From assembly GCA_904063045.1 (NCBI GenBank), contig CAJFCJ010000012.1, forward strand, positions 2,558,498 through 2,622,497: a stretch of DNA of 64,000 bases. The letters run 5' to 3'. This document shows, in pieces, positions 11,694-22,669 of the stretch; the stretch's first letter is position 1; each line of letters begins with the position of its first letter. The position numbers and the translations under genes were made by a program. This DNA comes from Dimorphilus gyrociliatus. Lineage: Eukaryota; Annelida; Polychaeta; Dinophilidae. The notes under the pieces were generated by a model. That model saw only the letters and a list, made by a program, of their open reading frames with translations. It was not told where the DNA came from and ran no database searches.

Positions 11694-12782
11694 ATGGCTA
11701 TGGTGTCTTCGTTAAACTCTACAATATTATCATTCGAAGAGGCAAAATATTTGGTTTTGTCGATTAGCATCATCTCCGGAATTCTATTTTGCTTTGGTTT
11801 TGTTGGCAATTTGCTAAGCTTTCTGGTTTTTAGTAGGCAGTCAATGAATGAAACATCAACTTCGATCTATTTACGTTTCTTAGCCATTGTCGATTCTATA
11901 GCATTAATATTTGAATTTATTCTAGTACCATCAAGATACTATCTAGGCTTTTTAAATGTTTCCAATAATGTTCTCAAGTACTTTTTCTGCGCTTTCATGT
12001 TCCACGGAATGCTATCTTTCAGTCAAATGGGTTCTTGGCTGATTGCGGCTATGACAATCGATAGGAGCATCTTTATCTTTTCACCAACCAAAGCCAAGTC
12101 CATATGTACGAAGAGGAAGTCAAAAGCTGTATGCTCTTTATTAGTGATTATCTTTTTCCTTCTCTACCATCACTACTACTATACCATGACGTCTACCAGT
12201 ATTACAGTTGAGAAAGATAATAAGTGGGAGACGCTATTATTTTGCAGTTCGAGCAATGGCGATGTTCACAAATTTCTTTACGACGTTATTGTACCAATGG
12301 ACGCTTTACTATATTCCCTTATTCCATCAATCGTATCGATGATCGCGAATGTGGCAATTATCATCCGTCTCATAAGAACAAGAGATAATAGGAAGAATAT
12401 AGCAATTTCCAACAATGCAAATATAAATAAGAAAATGTACCAGTTAACTTTTACGTTGCTGGCTATATCTTTCTATTTTATTGCTGTAACTCTTCCGAGT
12501 CCATTGGTATCATTGTATTATTTATATAAAGGAGATTATGAAGATCTAGAGAATGTTCAAGTTAGAATATATATGATAGCAACACAGGTTACAATGACAC
12601 TAGGCTTTACTAATAATGCCGCAAACTTTTATATCTATTGTATTACTGGCACAAAGTTTAGAAAGCAATTATATTTAATGTTTCAATTTGGTAATAAAAC
12701 TACAAAATTCAGACATAAGCCTACTACGAACGTCTATACCCTCTATTCAAGTACAAAGGACTCGATAACTAAACATTATTAA
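11694..12782 (+). CDS. Class A (rhodopsin-like) GPCR, peptide-receptor type
   Basis: A single exon encodes 362 aa with seven hydrophobic segments. The N-terminus has one glycosylation site and no signal peptide. TM1 holds the GN pair (GFVGNLLSFLVF), TM2 the Asp (LAIVDS), and TM3 ends in IDRSIFIF, so the usual DRY is DRS. TM6 lacks the CWxP motif (LLAISFYFIAVTLPSP). TM7 has NNAANFYIYCITG in place of NPxxY, followed by a basic helix 8. The overall pattern resembles the FMRFamide-type and related neuropeptide receptors common in lophotrochozoans, but the ligand cannot be read from the sequence. The changed DRY and NPxxY positions recur in such invertebrate receptors and do not by themselves mean loss of function. 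The nearest gene downstream is a second, unrelated receptor on the opposite strand. Confidence 0.85.
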   Translation: MAMVSSLNSTILSFEEAKYLVLSISIISGILFCFGFVGNLLSFLVFSRQSMNETSTSIYLRFLAIVDSIALIFEFILVPSRYYLGFLNVSNNVLKYFFCAFMFHGMLSFSQMGSWLIAAMTIDRSIFIFSPTKAKSICTKRKSKAVCSLLVIIFFLLYHHYYYTMTSTSITVEKDNKWETLLFCSSSNGDVHKFLYDVIVPMDALLYSLIPSIVSMIANVAIIIRLIRTRDNRKNIAISNNANINKKMYQLTFTLLAISFYFIAVTLPSPLVSLYYLYKGDYEDLENVQVRIYMIATQVTMTLGFTNNAANFYIYCITGTKFRKQLYLMFQFGNKTTKFRHKPTTNVYTLYSSTKDSITKHY

Positions 12783-14844
12783 CTATTTCCCCTGTCTTTT
12801 CTTATGAATTTTCTTCTTATTCTTTATTGTTTTCTAATCGGAACACGAGTATCTTTATCTTGTTTTTATTTTTGTTTATTCTATTTATATTGACCTATTC
12901 GTTGTCTTACGATACAAATTCTAACCTCTCGACAATTTAACTGTACAGTTAGTAATATGTTATCTCTGTGTATTGATATCTACATGTATAACTGTATATA
13001 GATTGATATAGACAGTTAGAGATTATGTGGGTGTACGTATGAGTTTGGGTGTTTGGGTGTTTGTCTCTCTGTCTCTCTCTTCATCTCTCTCCTTTCTCCA
13101 CTGTTATACAATATATCTGTTGTTTTTTATGTACATATGCAGTTTTATACTTATTATTTATTTATTTGTTTATAATTTACTTTACGGAATTCTATTTACT
13201 TCGATATAATCTACTTTCTTTATCCCTTTTTTACAAGATTAAGGCGTAAATCAAATTCTAGCCAATGAATTATCCATTGATAATCCATATTTAAAATTTG
13301 CACTCTTTGCTCCAGCCACTCCTCTCCCGTTAGGTTAATGTTTTAATTTTGCTGTAGATTATTCTTTTAATTACACACTATAGACGTTAGACGTTAGACG
13401 TTGTGCGCTGAAAAATTAATTCTTGAATTACGTAATTATAAATGTACTTTTGAACAGATTAATTAGAATTTAAGAAGAATAAGAAAATTGATGTCCTATT
13501 AATAGTTTATTTAGGGCGAACTATCCTCTAGTACTGTTATTTACATTTCTGTAATGGTGTGCCAAAACTAATAGAGCTCAGCTGGCGAAAACGTGTCCTC
13601 AAATTGGACTCAAAAAAGAGAAAAAATTCACTGTTACACTCCTAAGATGAAGAGCGGAGTTTCTTTCCTATTTTTTAAATTTCTCTCCTATACTACAAAC
13701 CATTAATAAGGCCGACAGTTAATAAATAGAGAAAAGTGTTAGATGTGCTAAGAGAAGGTTTAATTGGTATCGATTCTCCTTTTTGGCAATGCAGGCGCCT
13801 GTTAATTGCAGAGACCGTTACAAAAAGAAAATCTTCCTCTTCCAGCAGTAATTAACTATTTAAGTGTTTTCTCAATTTTTTAAGTGAAAGAAGAGAGGAT
13901 TGGACTCTTTCAATCTTTTTCATGGTTTCAGTATATATGTATATACTGTATATACATATACTTAATAGCGTATATTGTATAAAATAAGGATTTCTTGCTC
14001 TAGAACTTTATCCAAGGCTTAGCAAAATTGATTGATCAAAATGCGGATGAACTATTTTTTTTATCCAATCCATTGTTTAAAATGATTTCGCCATAATCGT
14101 TTCCATTCTTTAAAGTAGCCTCCTGTCCTTCATTACGAGCTTGGGTCATTTTAACAAATAGCAAAGTTCAATGAACTGATAGCCGAAATTCTTCTTTTTA
14201 TATTATTATTATCTTTGATACAAATCACTCTTTTCTTGAATAAATTAATTATATTCATATTAAACAGATTCTTACAGATTCGTAATACTACTATAGGCCT
14301 AAATTATATTAAAGTTCAATCTTGATATACATACAAAACTATACGTTATACAGTATATATAGTGTTATAGAGTATGTACTATTCTTTAAAAGTAATCGAT
14401 AAAATCGATAAATAATGCGTTTATCTTAGAAAATTGTTGGTTTTTTTTCTCTCTCTACTATTATTATTATGCTTCGGCTTTTTTGAGTGTTTCCTATTCG
14501 AATTACCAAGAAACTCGGTTGTACTTTAGAACACGAATGACGTAATATAAAAAAAAAAGAATTGGATAGACGTAATGACAGGACTTGGCCTAGAAACAGA
14601 AAACAAATAATAGAACATGGACATATTGTTAATTGTTTGTTTATTTACGTACAGTATTTTCAAGTTAGAAAGACAACAGCGAAAAGGGTAAGAAGATGAA
14701 GATGATGATGAAGAAGAAAAAGAGATGAAGGGGAAAATAAATTTAAAGAAGCGTACAACATATTAATATTTAAAAAGTTTTTAATTTCCCTGACAGTCTC
14801 TCTCTCTCTCTCTCTCTCTAGCCCTATCTCTATCTCTGTTTATG
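12783..14844. other. Intergenic region between the two GPCR genes
   Basis: Convergent 3' ends flank this 2.1 kb of AT-rich DNA. It holds CT tracts near 13060-13100, a triple AGACGTT direct repeat at about 13383-13403, a near-perfect palindrome ATGTATATA-CTG-TATATACAT at 13938-13958 and a (CT)n tract just past the end of the second receptor near 14798-14820. No exon was recognised. Confidence 0.55.
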
Positions 14845-15993
14845 CTATATTACGCTCTTAGCATTCTCCGTCTCCTGAAAAGACATATTTGTAGAATTTT
14901 CCTCCGTCTTCTTTTGTGGCTTCCTACAACAAAACATCAGCAATAGTCTATCTCTGAAAAGCTGATATTGCAGTGTATATACAAATGGATTAATCATTGC
15001 GTTGGCGAGATAAACAATTACAGTCATTCTGTAATTATTTGCTGTATATTTAAAAAAGTCTAATCCAATATTATTAAGAAAGAAAAAGAATGCATTCCAA
15101 CTATTACATATAAGAAATCCCAATGCAACTAACAGCATAGTTGCGAATAAATTATTCCTAGCCGCATTTCTCTTTTTATCTTTACTATCTTTTCGACTAC
15201 GATGAATTTTGAAAGCCATATGAGCATTACAAGTTATTAATAAGGTCGCCGGTCCTAACCATTCAAGAACGAATAGAAACGTTCCGAGAATTTTTGCCCC
15301 ATGGGGCATCGGCAACTTCCCCCAAAATTTACAATTATTATCCTCTATATCATTAAAAATGACGACTGGTATTATTTGAACTAAGAGTCCAAATATTGCC
15401 GAGACTACCATTGCTACTTTAATTTTAAATTTCGTTACGTGAATATGATGGAAAAATGGTAGAGTAATCGCTATATAACGTTCAATTGTTATGATACATA
15501 AATTAAAGGTGGAGGCGTTAAAGAGACCCCATAGTACAATCGTACTCTGGAACATATAACAGTAGAATGTTATTAAACTCCAACTGAGATTCTCGTAAGA
15601 TATTTGGTGGCCAATAATCCAGAGGAAATGCGCTATCATCGCTACAGAGCATAGGGCGTCTATTACTGATTGATTGATTATTAATATTTCATGAATTTTC
15701 ATATCTTTTTGATACATTGCAGCGATTACTAAACAATTTCCAAATATACCGAAACTGCCAAAGATAAGCGCTATATTCTTTACTTGGGTTTTCGAGATGA
15801 AAGCATTTTCCTCCCAGGCACTTTGAGTCTTGTTCGTTGAGCTAGTAGTATTTAATGGTTGATTAGTTGTTAATAGGTAGTTAGTTGCATTATTCGAATC
15901 ATTCCATTCAATTGTCCTATCCTCTAAACAAACAGCAAAGGGGAAAGAGAGGAGAACAAAAGAAGCAAGTAAAAAGTTTATTCTTTTCGGCAT
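14845..15993 (-). CDS. Class A (rhodopsin-like) orphan GPCR
   Basis: A single exon encodes 382 aa. It begins with a probable cleaved signal peptide (MPKRINFLLASFVLLSFPFAVC), followed by a threonine/asparagine-rich ectodomain with several N-glycosylation sites. TM1 contains GNCLVIAAMY, TM2 DALCSVAMIAHFLW, and TM3 ends ITIERYIAIT, the ERY form of the DRY motif. TM6 reads LGFLICNSWNAFFFF without the usual CWxP. TM7 has a standard NPFVYTLQY (NPxxY) with a short helix 8 and a cysteine pair (MFCCRK) suited to palmitoylation. The tail is Ser/Thr/Asn-rich. It shares little with the first receptor beyond the fold, so the two are not recent duplicates. The combination looks like an invertebrate-expanded orphan group. 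The ligand is unknown, and the prediction is a G-protein-coupled surface receptor. Confidence 0.85.
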   Translation of the reverse strand: MPKRINFLLASFVLLSFPFAVCLEDRTIEWNDSNNATNYLLTTNQPLNTTSSTNKTQSAWEENAFISKTQVKNIALIFGSFGIFGNCLVIAAMYQKDMKIHEILIINQSVIDALCSVAMIAHFLWIIGHQISYENLSWSLITFYCYMFQSTIVLWGLFNASTFNLCIITIERYIAITLPFFHHIHVTKFKIKVAMVVSAIFGLLVQIIPVVIFNDIEDNNCKFWGKLPMPHGAKILGTFLFVLEWLGPATLLITCNAHMAFKIHRSRKDSKDKKRNAARNNLFATMLLVALGFLICNSWNAFFFFLNNIGLDFFKYTANNYRMTVIVYLANAMINPFVYTLQYQLFRDRLLLMFCCRKPQKKTEENSTNMSFQETENAKSVI

Positions 15994-16462
15994 GATGAAG
16001 ATACTAAATGAAGATGAATTGATGAAATCGCCTTTTTCTACTTTACATGTTCCTTGTAAAATGATCTAATAGTTCATTTTTTATTATAAGCAAATTATAT
16101 CCTAATATTTCATTTCTCTTCTTACTTGGACGTTCTCCTCTATAGTATGCAAATATATGCAATTAAATATAATTTTCTCTTAAGCGTAAATGATCCCTTC
16201 GATTCTATTAGACATTGCACTGAGGCGTTGAAAACGAACCTCCTTTACTTTCAAAAGCGTTTAGACGCGAAGAAGAAGAAATTATATAAAAATTCAAAGC
16301 TAGAAATGATAAAAGTTCTTAATTATATTTAATCAAAGTATTCTCTCTTGAGGCACCTTTGTCGTAATAAAGTAGTCATTTAGAGCAAACTTTTATTTGT
16401 AATTATATGACAATAAGGTGTATTCTATATATACAGTATATATACAGTATATGTATATATAT

Positions 16463-16493
<31 letters not shown>

Positions 16494-17369
16494 TTTGCTC
16501 AATCTAAAGGGGAAAAAAAGCAAAAATCCGTTCGTTTCTTATCATAACAAACTTTCATTTTTACACTTCAAAATGAAAGTTTCGGAGGCATTTTTTTATT
16601 AGAGAAGGTGATAAATTTTCTCATATCTATATATTTATACATACGGTACACTGTTAATATACAGTATATTGGTTTGTTTATGTAACGATAAATATACTTG
16701 GAAAGGTTAAAATTCTCTATTCTTATTGTTACTATATACATCACAACTCTCTTCGCTCATAGCTCTTTCTTTAATCATCAGTCCAAGTTCAATAAATCTT
16801 TACATCCTACTTAACTTTTAATTTCTTTTATGTCGTCATCAGCTCCTCAGGCGATACGATTACGTTTTATCTTATAGTGAAAAGTAGATTAGAAAATTTT
16901 AAACCTTTTCGTCCTTGACAAAGGTTAATCAACCGTTGCTAAAGTTATCTATATTTCTTTAGTCGTAAGAAGAAATGTTGAAAAGTTGAAAAAAAAGAAA
17001 GTGTTGAATTTGAGTAAGAGTTTATAAAGATGAGATAATGTTTAATGAATTAAAGTTTAGTTAATTATGTACATAAAACAAAAGATATGAGTGAAATGGT
17101 TGATCGTCAGTTAAAAAAATTTTCCTTTATCAATTAAGCTATCTACATAAAAACTTTACTTGTTTATAGTTTATGGAGAGTGTTTATACGTTGTTTTTAT
17201 TTAATAGAGATACATGTAAAACAGTATATACATAAATATATAAAGCTCACGACTCATAATGAAAGTATATCTGTTAAAAAAGAAAAGTTTCCTTTCAATT
17301 TTTTTATTTAATTATCTAATCGGATAAAGCTTTAAGTTTAATCACTTTCTATTCACTTTCTTCCTTTCG

Positions 17370-17400
<31 letters not shown>

Positions 17401-17803
17401 GCTCTTTAATTCCTAGTATCTTCACCTGTCCAGTGACCTATCAACAAAGAGAGAAATATATACTGGCTGAGCTTGGAGAGAATTAACTATCATCTCGTAT
17501 TTAAATAGCCAGATATCTCAATGGTTAATAGCATATACCTATTATGAATAACTATAGGATTATATAAAGAAACATATCAAGTGCGTAAGCAGAGAACAAT
17601 AATCCTGATAATAATAAAAATGAGAAAATTAGCATATCGAAAACTTTGACACCTCAAAACATTAGTACTCATGAGAGCAATGTCCAACGGTCCACTTTCT
17701 TATCAATCTATGTTGCTGCTATAAATATAGACTAACCATATCTATTAAATTTTAGTTCTGTAATAGTTTTTAAAGGAGTTTCATCAATTGAAAATAAAGA
17801 AAT
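15994..17803. other. Intergenic region with divergent promoters
   Basis: This 1.8 kb lies between the divergent second receptor and CPT1 genes. It is AT-rich with (CT)n tracts at about 16462-16488 and 17377-17401 and a doubled TATATACAGTATA stretch near 16430-16450. A 60-codon open frame near 16126-16332 has no signature. I looked for a CPT1 exon that would supply the missing N-terminal segment and found none I could support. Confidence 0.5.
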
Positions 17804-20800
17804 ATGAAATCTTCGAAATGGCTCAAATTTGTTTCACCATCATCCATTGGAAGTATTACAGCCGCTATGCTGGCATTGTATCCGGCTGGATCGGAGAGGG
17901 TTCAATGGACAGAAGCCATAGCCCTTAAACTATGCTATATCATGGGTGGATTTCTAGTTAGTTACTTCTCCGTCAAAGCTTTAATGTGGACTAGAAAGAG
18001 ACTTCTCATATCCCTATTCTCCTACACTGGATGGATGATCCAACCAAAATCACTGAAAGCAAAGGTAATAACAATAGAGAATAGAAAGAGAAGTGAACAA
18101 TTAATTCAACTGTCATGTATTTTCTCCCCTCTCTTATCTCTTTCAATATCATTTTCTATCACTCCACATCCGGATGAATGCTTTATCTAAACTTTTGTAT
18201 ATTTTGTTTAAAAGATATGGGCGATAATGATTAAAGTACTACGGGGTCCAAGACCATTTAAAACGTTCTCCTTCCAAAATCTAATACCGAAACAACCGTT
18301 ACCAGAACTGAATGCAACACTGGACAAGTAAATATCATATATTTTCCCTATTTTTCTTCCCTTTTCCTATAGAAATCCTAATTGTATTAGCAATAATAAT
18401 AATAACAATAATAATAACAAGTTAACCGCTTTAATGATAGCGATAACTGTAATAATCTAGTATCTATGTATAACGAAGGCACACAATAGTGGTTTATAAA
18501 AATTGACCGTTTTGTTCGCAGATGGCTCAAGGTCAGCAGGCAATTTGTAACTGAAGAAGAATTCTTACAAACCGAAAAGCATGTAGAACATTTCAGGAAG
18601 AACCAAGGTCCTAAACTTCACGCTTATTTAATAGAGAAGTAAGCATTTATACTTATATATATATATATTGATATTTATATATTTATTTATCTCCCTTCCA
18701 GAGCCAAGAAATCAGATAGCTGGCTCAACGATTATTGGCTTCAGGGCGCTTATTTAGCTAGTAGAAAACCTCTAGCCGGTAATCAAATTCAATCAATTTA
18801 ATTTTCTTTTATCGTCTCTTTCATTTCTTTCTCTCTTTCTTTCTTTCAATCTTTAGTTTATAGTAACTATTTCGTTTCGAATCACTTGACTAAGGATAGA
18901 GTTGATTCCGGTTTACCAAGAGCAGCTAACATTGTTCATCATCTATTGCAAATGAATGAAGATATTAAAAATGAACTTATCGAGCCAGTTCTTCTTCAAG
19001 ATTTAGTTCCACTGTGCATGAGCGGCTACAAAACTCTATTTGGTACTTGTCGCATCCCTGGTCTACATATGGATAGTATATCTATGAGTAAAGAATCTCA
19101 ACATATCGTTGTATTAAGGTAAATGATAATTAAGGTGAAAACGAGCGATTTATTTAATAATTAATTAATTATATAGACGAGGGCACTACTATAAATTACA
19201 AGTGAAAGTGAATGGATTAATACTGAGTCCAGGCGAACTAAAGAATCAGCTTCAAAAGATACGTAAAGATGCTGATGGTATGTTGGTTGATTACTTAATC
19301 AGTTAAATATATACGCTATCAAAAAATCGATTGACATATATATCGAAATGGAATTTATGCAAATATATAACTCGATAAAAGTTCAATCTATATTTTCTTA
19401 CAGGAAGGGAACCGTGCAGAGAAAATTTTGCCAGTTTAACGTGCGATAATAGAAGTTCTTGGGCTAATGTAAATTAATTATATTATACTAATATAAACGT
19501 TTCTTTCTACTCTAAACTGAAACGAACCTTTCTATTTTGCCTTTCTAGAATAGAGAATACGTGAAAAAGACTAATGAAAAACTATTAAATACTATTGAAA
19601 CTTCCCTATTCCATATTGTTTTGGACGATACGATACACGAAGATATTTCGGCGAGATCTCGCGATTTAACTCTTGGTAAAGGTTGGGATAGATGGTTCGA
19701 TGTTGGCTTTACGGCAGTTTTTTATGAAGATGGGTCAATGGGCTGTAATGTTGAACATTCAACTCTTGACGCTATGGTTAGTATTTTCCATCCATTCGTT
19801 ACTCTATAGACAATTCTTAACGGATTATTCTTTGTCCTAAAAAGGTATTCGCAAACGTTATAGAATATGTTATGATACGTGAACAATACTGTCTTCTAGA
19901 CATCGCTCAGGTTGGTTCGTTAAGGAACCTACCGGACGCTGAGAGATTAGAATGGAACACTGACGAAAAATTAACTGATATGTTGAAAATATCAACGGAG
20001 AATTATGAAAAACTGGTAATAATAGAAAAGATTCGTGTTATTTATTAATTCTTAACTGTTTCTTCCCATTCGTAGAATGATAGATTAGATTTAATCGTTC
20101 AATCGGCGCCTTTCGGCAAAGGAATAATGAAAAAATGTCGCCTTAGTCCTGATGGATTTATTCAAATGGCACTCCAATTAGCATTCTATAAAAAGCGTCA
20201 AGAAATTGCCAAAACGTATGAACCAGCAACTGGTAGACTATTTCTTTTGGGTAGAACGGATACCGTTCACCCAGTGTCGGAATACTCAAAGAAATGGGTT
20301 GAATGTATGACCAATAAAGATCACACTGACTCAGAAGAGAAGAGAACACTACTCTCGAAAGCCGTTAAAAATCAAACGCAATTCCGTCTAGACGCTACTA
20401 TGGGTAATGGATGTGATAGACATTTGTTTGCTCTGTACTGCGCTTCCAGAGAATTGGGAATGGATCCTCCAATGATATTTCCCGACTCTGTAAGTAACAA
20501 TAGAGCTGTAGATTTTCCTTTTATTTACAGAATTAACTAATGGTTGTACTCTTGTTCTCGGATTAGGCTTGGATGAAAGACTTTAAACTATCAACATCTC
20601 AGACTCCAACCATTATCTATAGTCTAATGAAGGGTAAAGGGTCAATATTTGAGGATGGAATAGGAGGTTTCGGACCACAATGCGACGATGGTTACGGAAT
20701 ATCTTACGTTATCTACGGAGAGAATTTAAGTTAGTAGAAAGAAAGAAAGATAGATAGATAAGGCGAATGATTATTAATTATCAATTTTTTTATCCTTTTC

Positions 20801-20909
20801 AGTAAACTTTTCAATATCAAGTTGGAAAGATAACAATAAAACAAATTCCAAAGAGTTCGCCGACTGCATAAACGAGTGTCTTCTAGAAATGAGAGCCTTA
20901 TTCTTATAG
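17804..20909 (+). CDS. CPT1: Carnitine O-palmitoyltransferase 1
   Basis: Twelve exons: 17804-18064, 18215-18327, 18522-18638, 18702-18778, 18857-19118, 19177-19277, 19404-19468, 19549-19776, 19845-20015, 20076-20489, 20567-20729, 20803-20909. They total 2,079 bp, or 692 aa. The enzyme transfers long-chain acyl groups from CoA to carnitine on the outer mitochondrial membrane, the entry step of fatty-acid oxidation. Two N-terminal hydrophobic segments (about residues 12-30 and 42-62) mark it as CPT1 rather than soluble CPT2. Catalytic His402 lies in NVEHSTLDAM, and KLSTSQTP and GFGPQCDDGYGISYV match the carnitine/acyl-site motifs of the choline/carnitine acyltransferase family. Compared with vertebrate CPT1 (~773 aa) the first ~47 residues are absent, and the position matching Met593 of rat CPT1A is Thr573. 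Both bear on malonyl-CoA inhibition. An undetected upstream exon remains possible. Its 3' end lies 250 bp from the convergent KIAA2012-like gene. Confidence 0.93.
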
Positions 20910-21159
20910 CGAAGACGGGAAAGGGAAAAGAGATGAGTTACAGTGATATATATAGAGACGTACTGTGTATAAATACTGCATATTTCCTTCTTTATGTATT
21001 ATATATATATACATTGTTTTTACAAACTATCATTTATGTATCTAGTTTATTCGCCCTATTATTCATTTCCTTCTTTTTCATCTTCTTATTAGCAAAATAT
21101 AAAACAAAGAAATAACTCAAAACTATACGCCTATTTATTAATGTTTGTCTTCTTTATTG

Positions 21160-22638
21160 TTAGGAAACAGTTTTTGGTCTTTGCTGAGGTTTCCTATTGC
21201 GGAATCCTCCCTTTTTATTCTTTGGCTCTCCTCCAATTGGTCTGTGGGAAAATAAACGAATAACAGACAAATTAGTTTATTAATGACGCAATACGATACA
21301 CTTAAATAGTTAGTTAGTGAAATGATATTATACTTTTCGTAATTTTCCCTTGGCCATCGTACGAAATACGAAAATATCCATGACTTTGTAACACCTTGAG
21401 CTTTTCTAATTTTATCTAATTGAGAATGTCTTTCTAAATTGATATCTCTTCTTCTGAGAAGAATTTGACGCCTCTGCTCTAATTCAAGTCTCATTCTTTC
21501 CCTAGCTTCTTCTTCCAACCTTTGAATCTAAGGAAAAATGAGAAAGTTGCTTCAATTTTTCTAGTAGGTGAAAACTTATATCCAGCGATATACAGTATAT
21601 TTATATATATATATAAATAGACAATATATAAGAGATATGGACATACCTCTATCAACTTTTGGCGCTCTTGCTCTAGGCGTTCCCTTTCTTGTCTTTCTTT
21701 CTCTAATCTTTCCATTTCGATTTGCATTTCCTCTTCTTCCATCTTTAGTCTATATTTTAGTTTTATATATTATATCGAATATATACAGTTTGTCTATATT
21801 TAATAACAACAATAGTAGCAATAATAGAAAATACCTTATTCTTTCACTCTCCTCTTCCATCTGAAGCTTTTCTAGATATAATGCTCTTTGTCTTTCTTCA
21901 GCTTCTTCTCTAGCCTGAACTATCTTCTTAAGAGCTTCTTCTTCCATTGCTCTTTCCATCTCTTCCATCTCTTCATCCTCCAGTTGTCTTTGCTTCCTTT
22001 CCTCTTCTTCTTCTTCGGCTAATCGCTCTTGCTCTTCCCTCTCTTGTTCTTCTTTTCTCTTCCTCTCCTCTTCTCGTAATTTACGTTTCTCTTCGGCAGA
22101 AGCTAGCGTCTCCAACATTTGTAATTCTCTCTTTCTGGCCGCCTCGAGTCTAGCTTTTTCCTCTTCTCTCTTTAACCTTTCTTTTTCCCTTTTCTTTTCT
22201 TGCTCGGCTCTTCTCTTCGCTTCTCTTTGTTCTTTGTACTGTTTTCTTTGTTCGGCTATTAAATTTCTGGCATCCTCCTCCGCCCTTTCAGCCTCCATAA
22301 CTTCGTTGGTGGCTGCTTGTATTTCTGCTTCGACAATCTTTTTATTGCCCTCCACTTCCTGTTTCTTTAGCTCATTTTGATGTTCAATCTCTTTTATTTT
22401 GGCTTCGAGGGCTTGAGCTTCTTCAAGACGTTTTTGTCTCTCCAGTCGTTTAGCTTCCCTTAAACTTTGACGTTTCTTTTCTAATTCATCGCCGTCCTCT
22501 TGTTTCTGCTTCCGTTTCATTTTAGGACTTTTTGACTTAGGCCTAGCCTTTGATTTTGTTTCCCCTTTTTTCTCGCCACCAACGACATTTTCAGCAGCAG
22601 ATTTGAGTTTATTCTGAAGAAAAAATAAATAGATAAAT

Positions 22639-22669
<31 letters not shown>

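Noticed and set aside
11618-11809. Minus-strand open frame with an Arg run
   Set aside because: The Arg run is the reverse of the CTT repeat, and the frame overlaps the start of the first GPCR gene.
16126-16332. Plus-strand 68-codon open frame between GPCR2 and CPT1
   Set aside because: Short, no recognisable motif and no splice partners in phase. Probably chance in AT-rich DNA.
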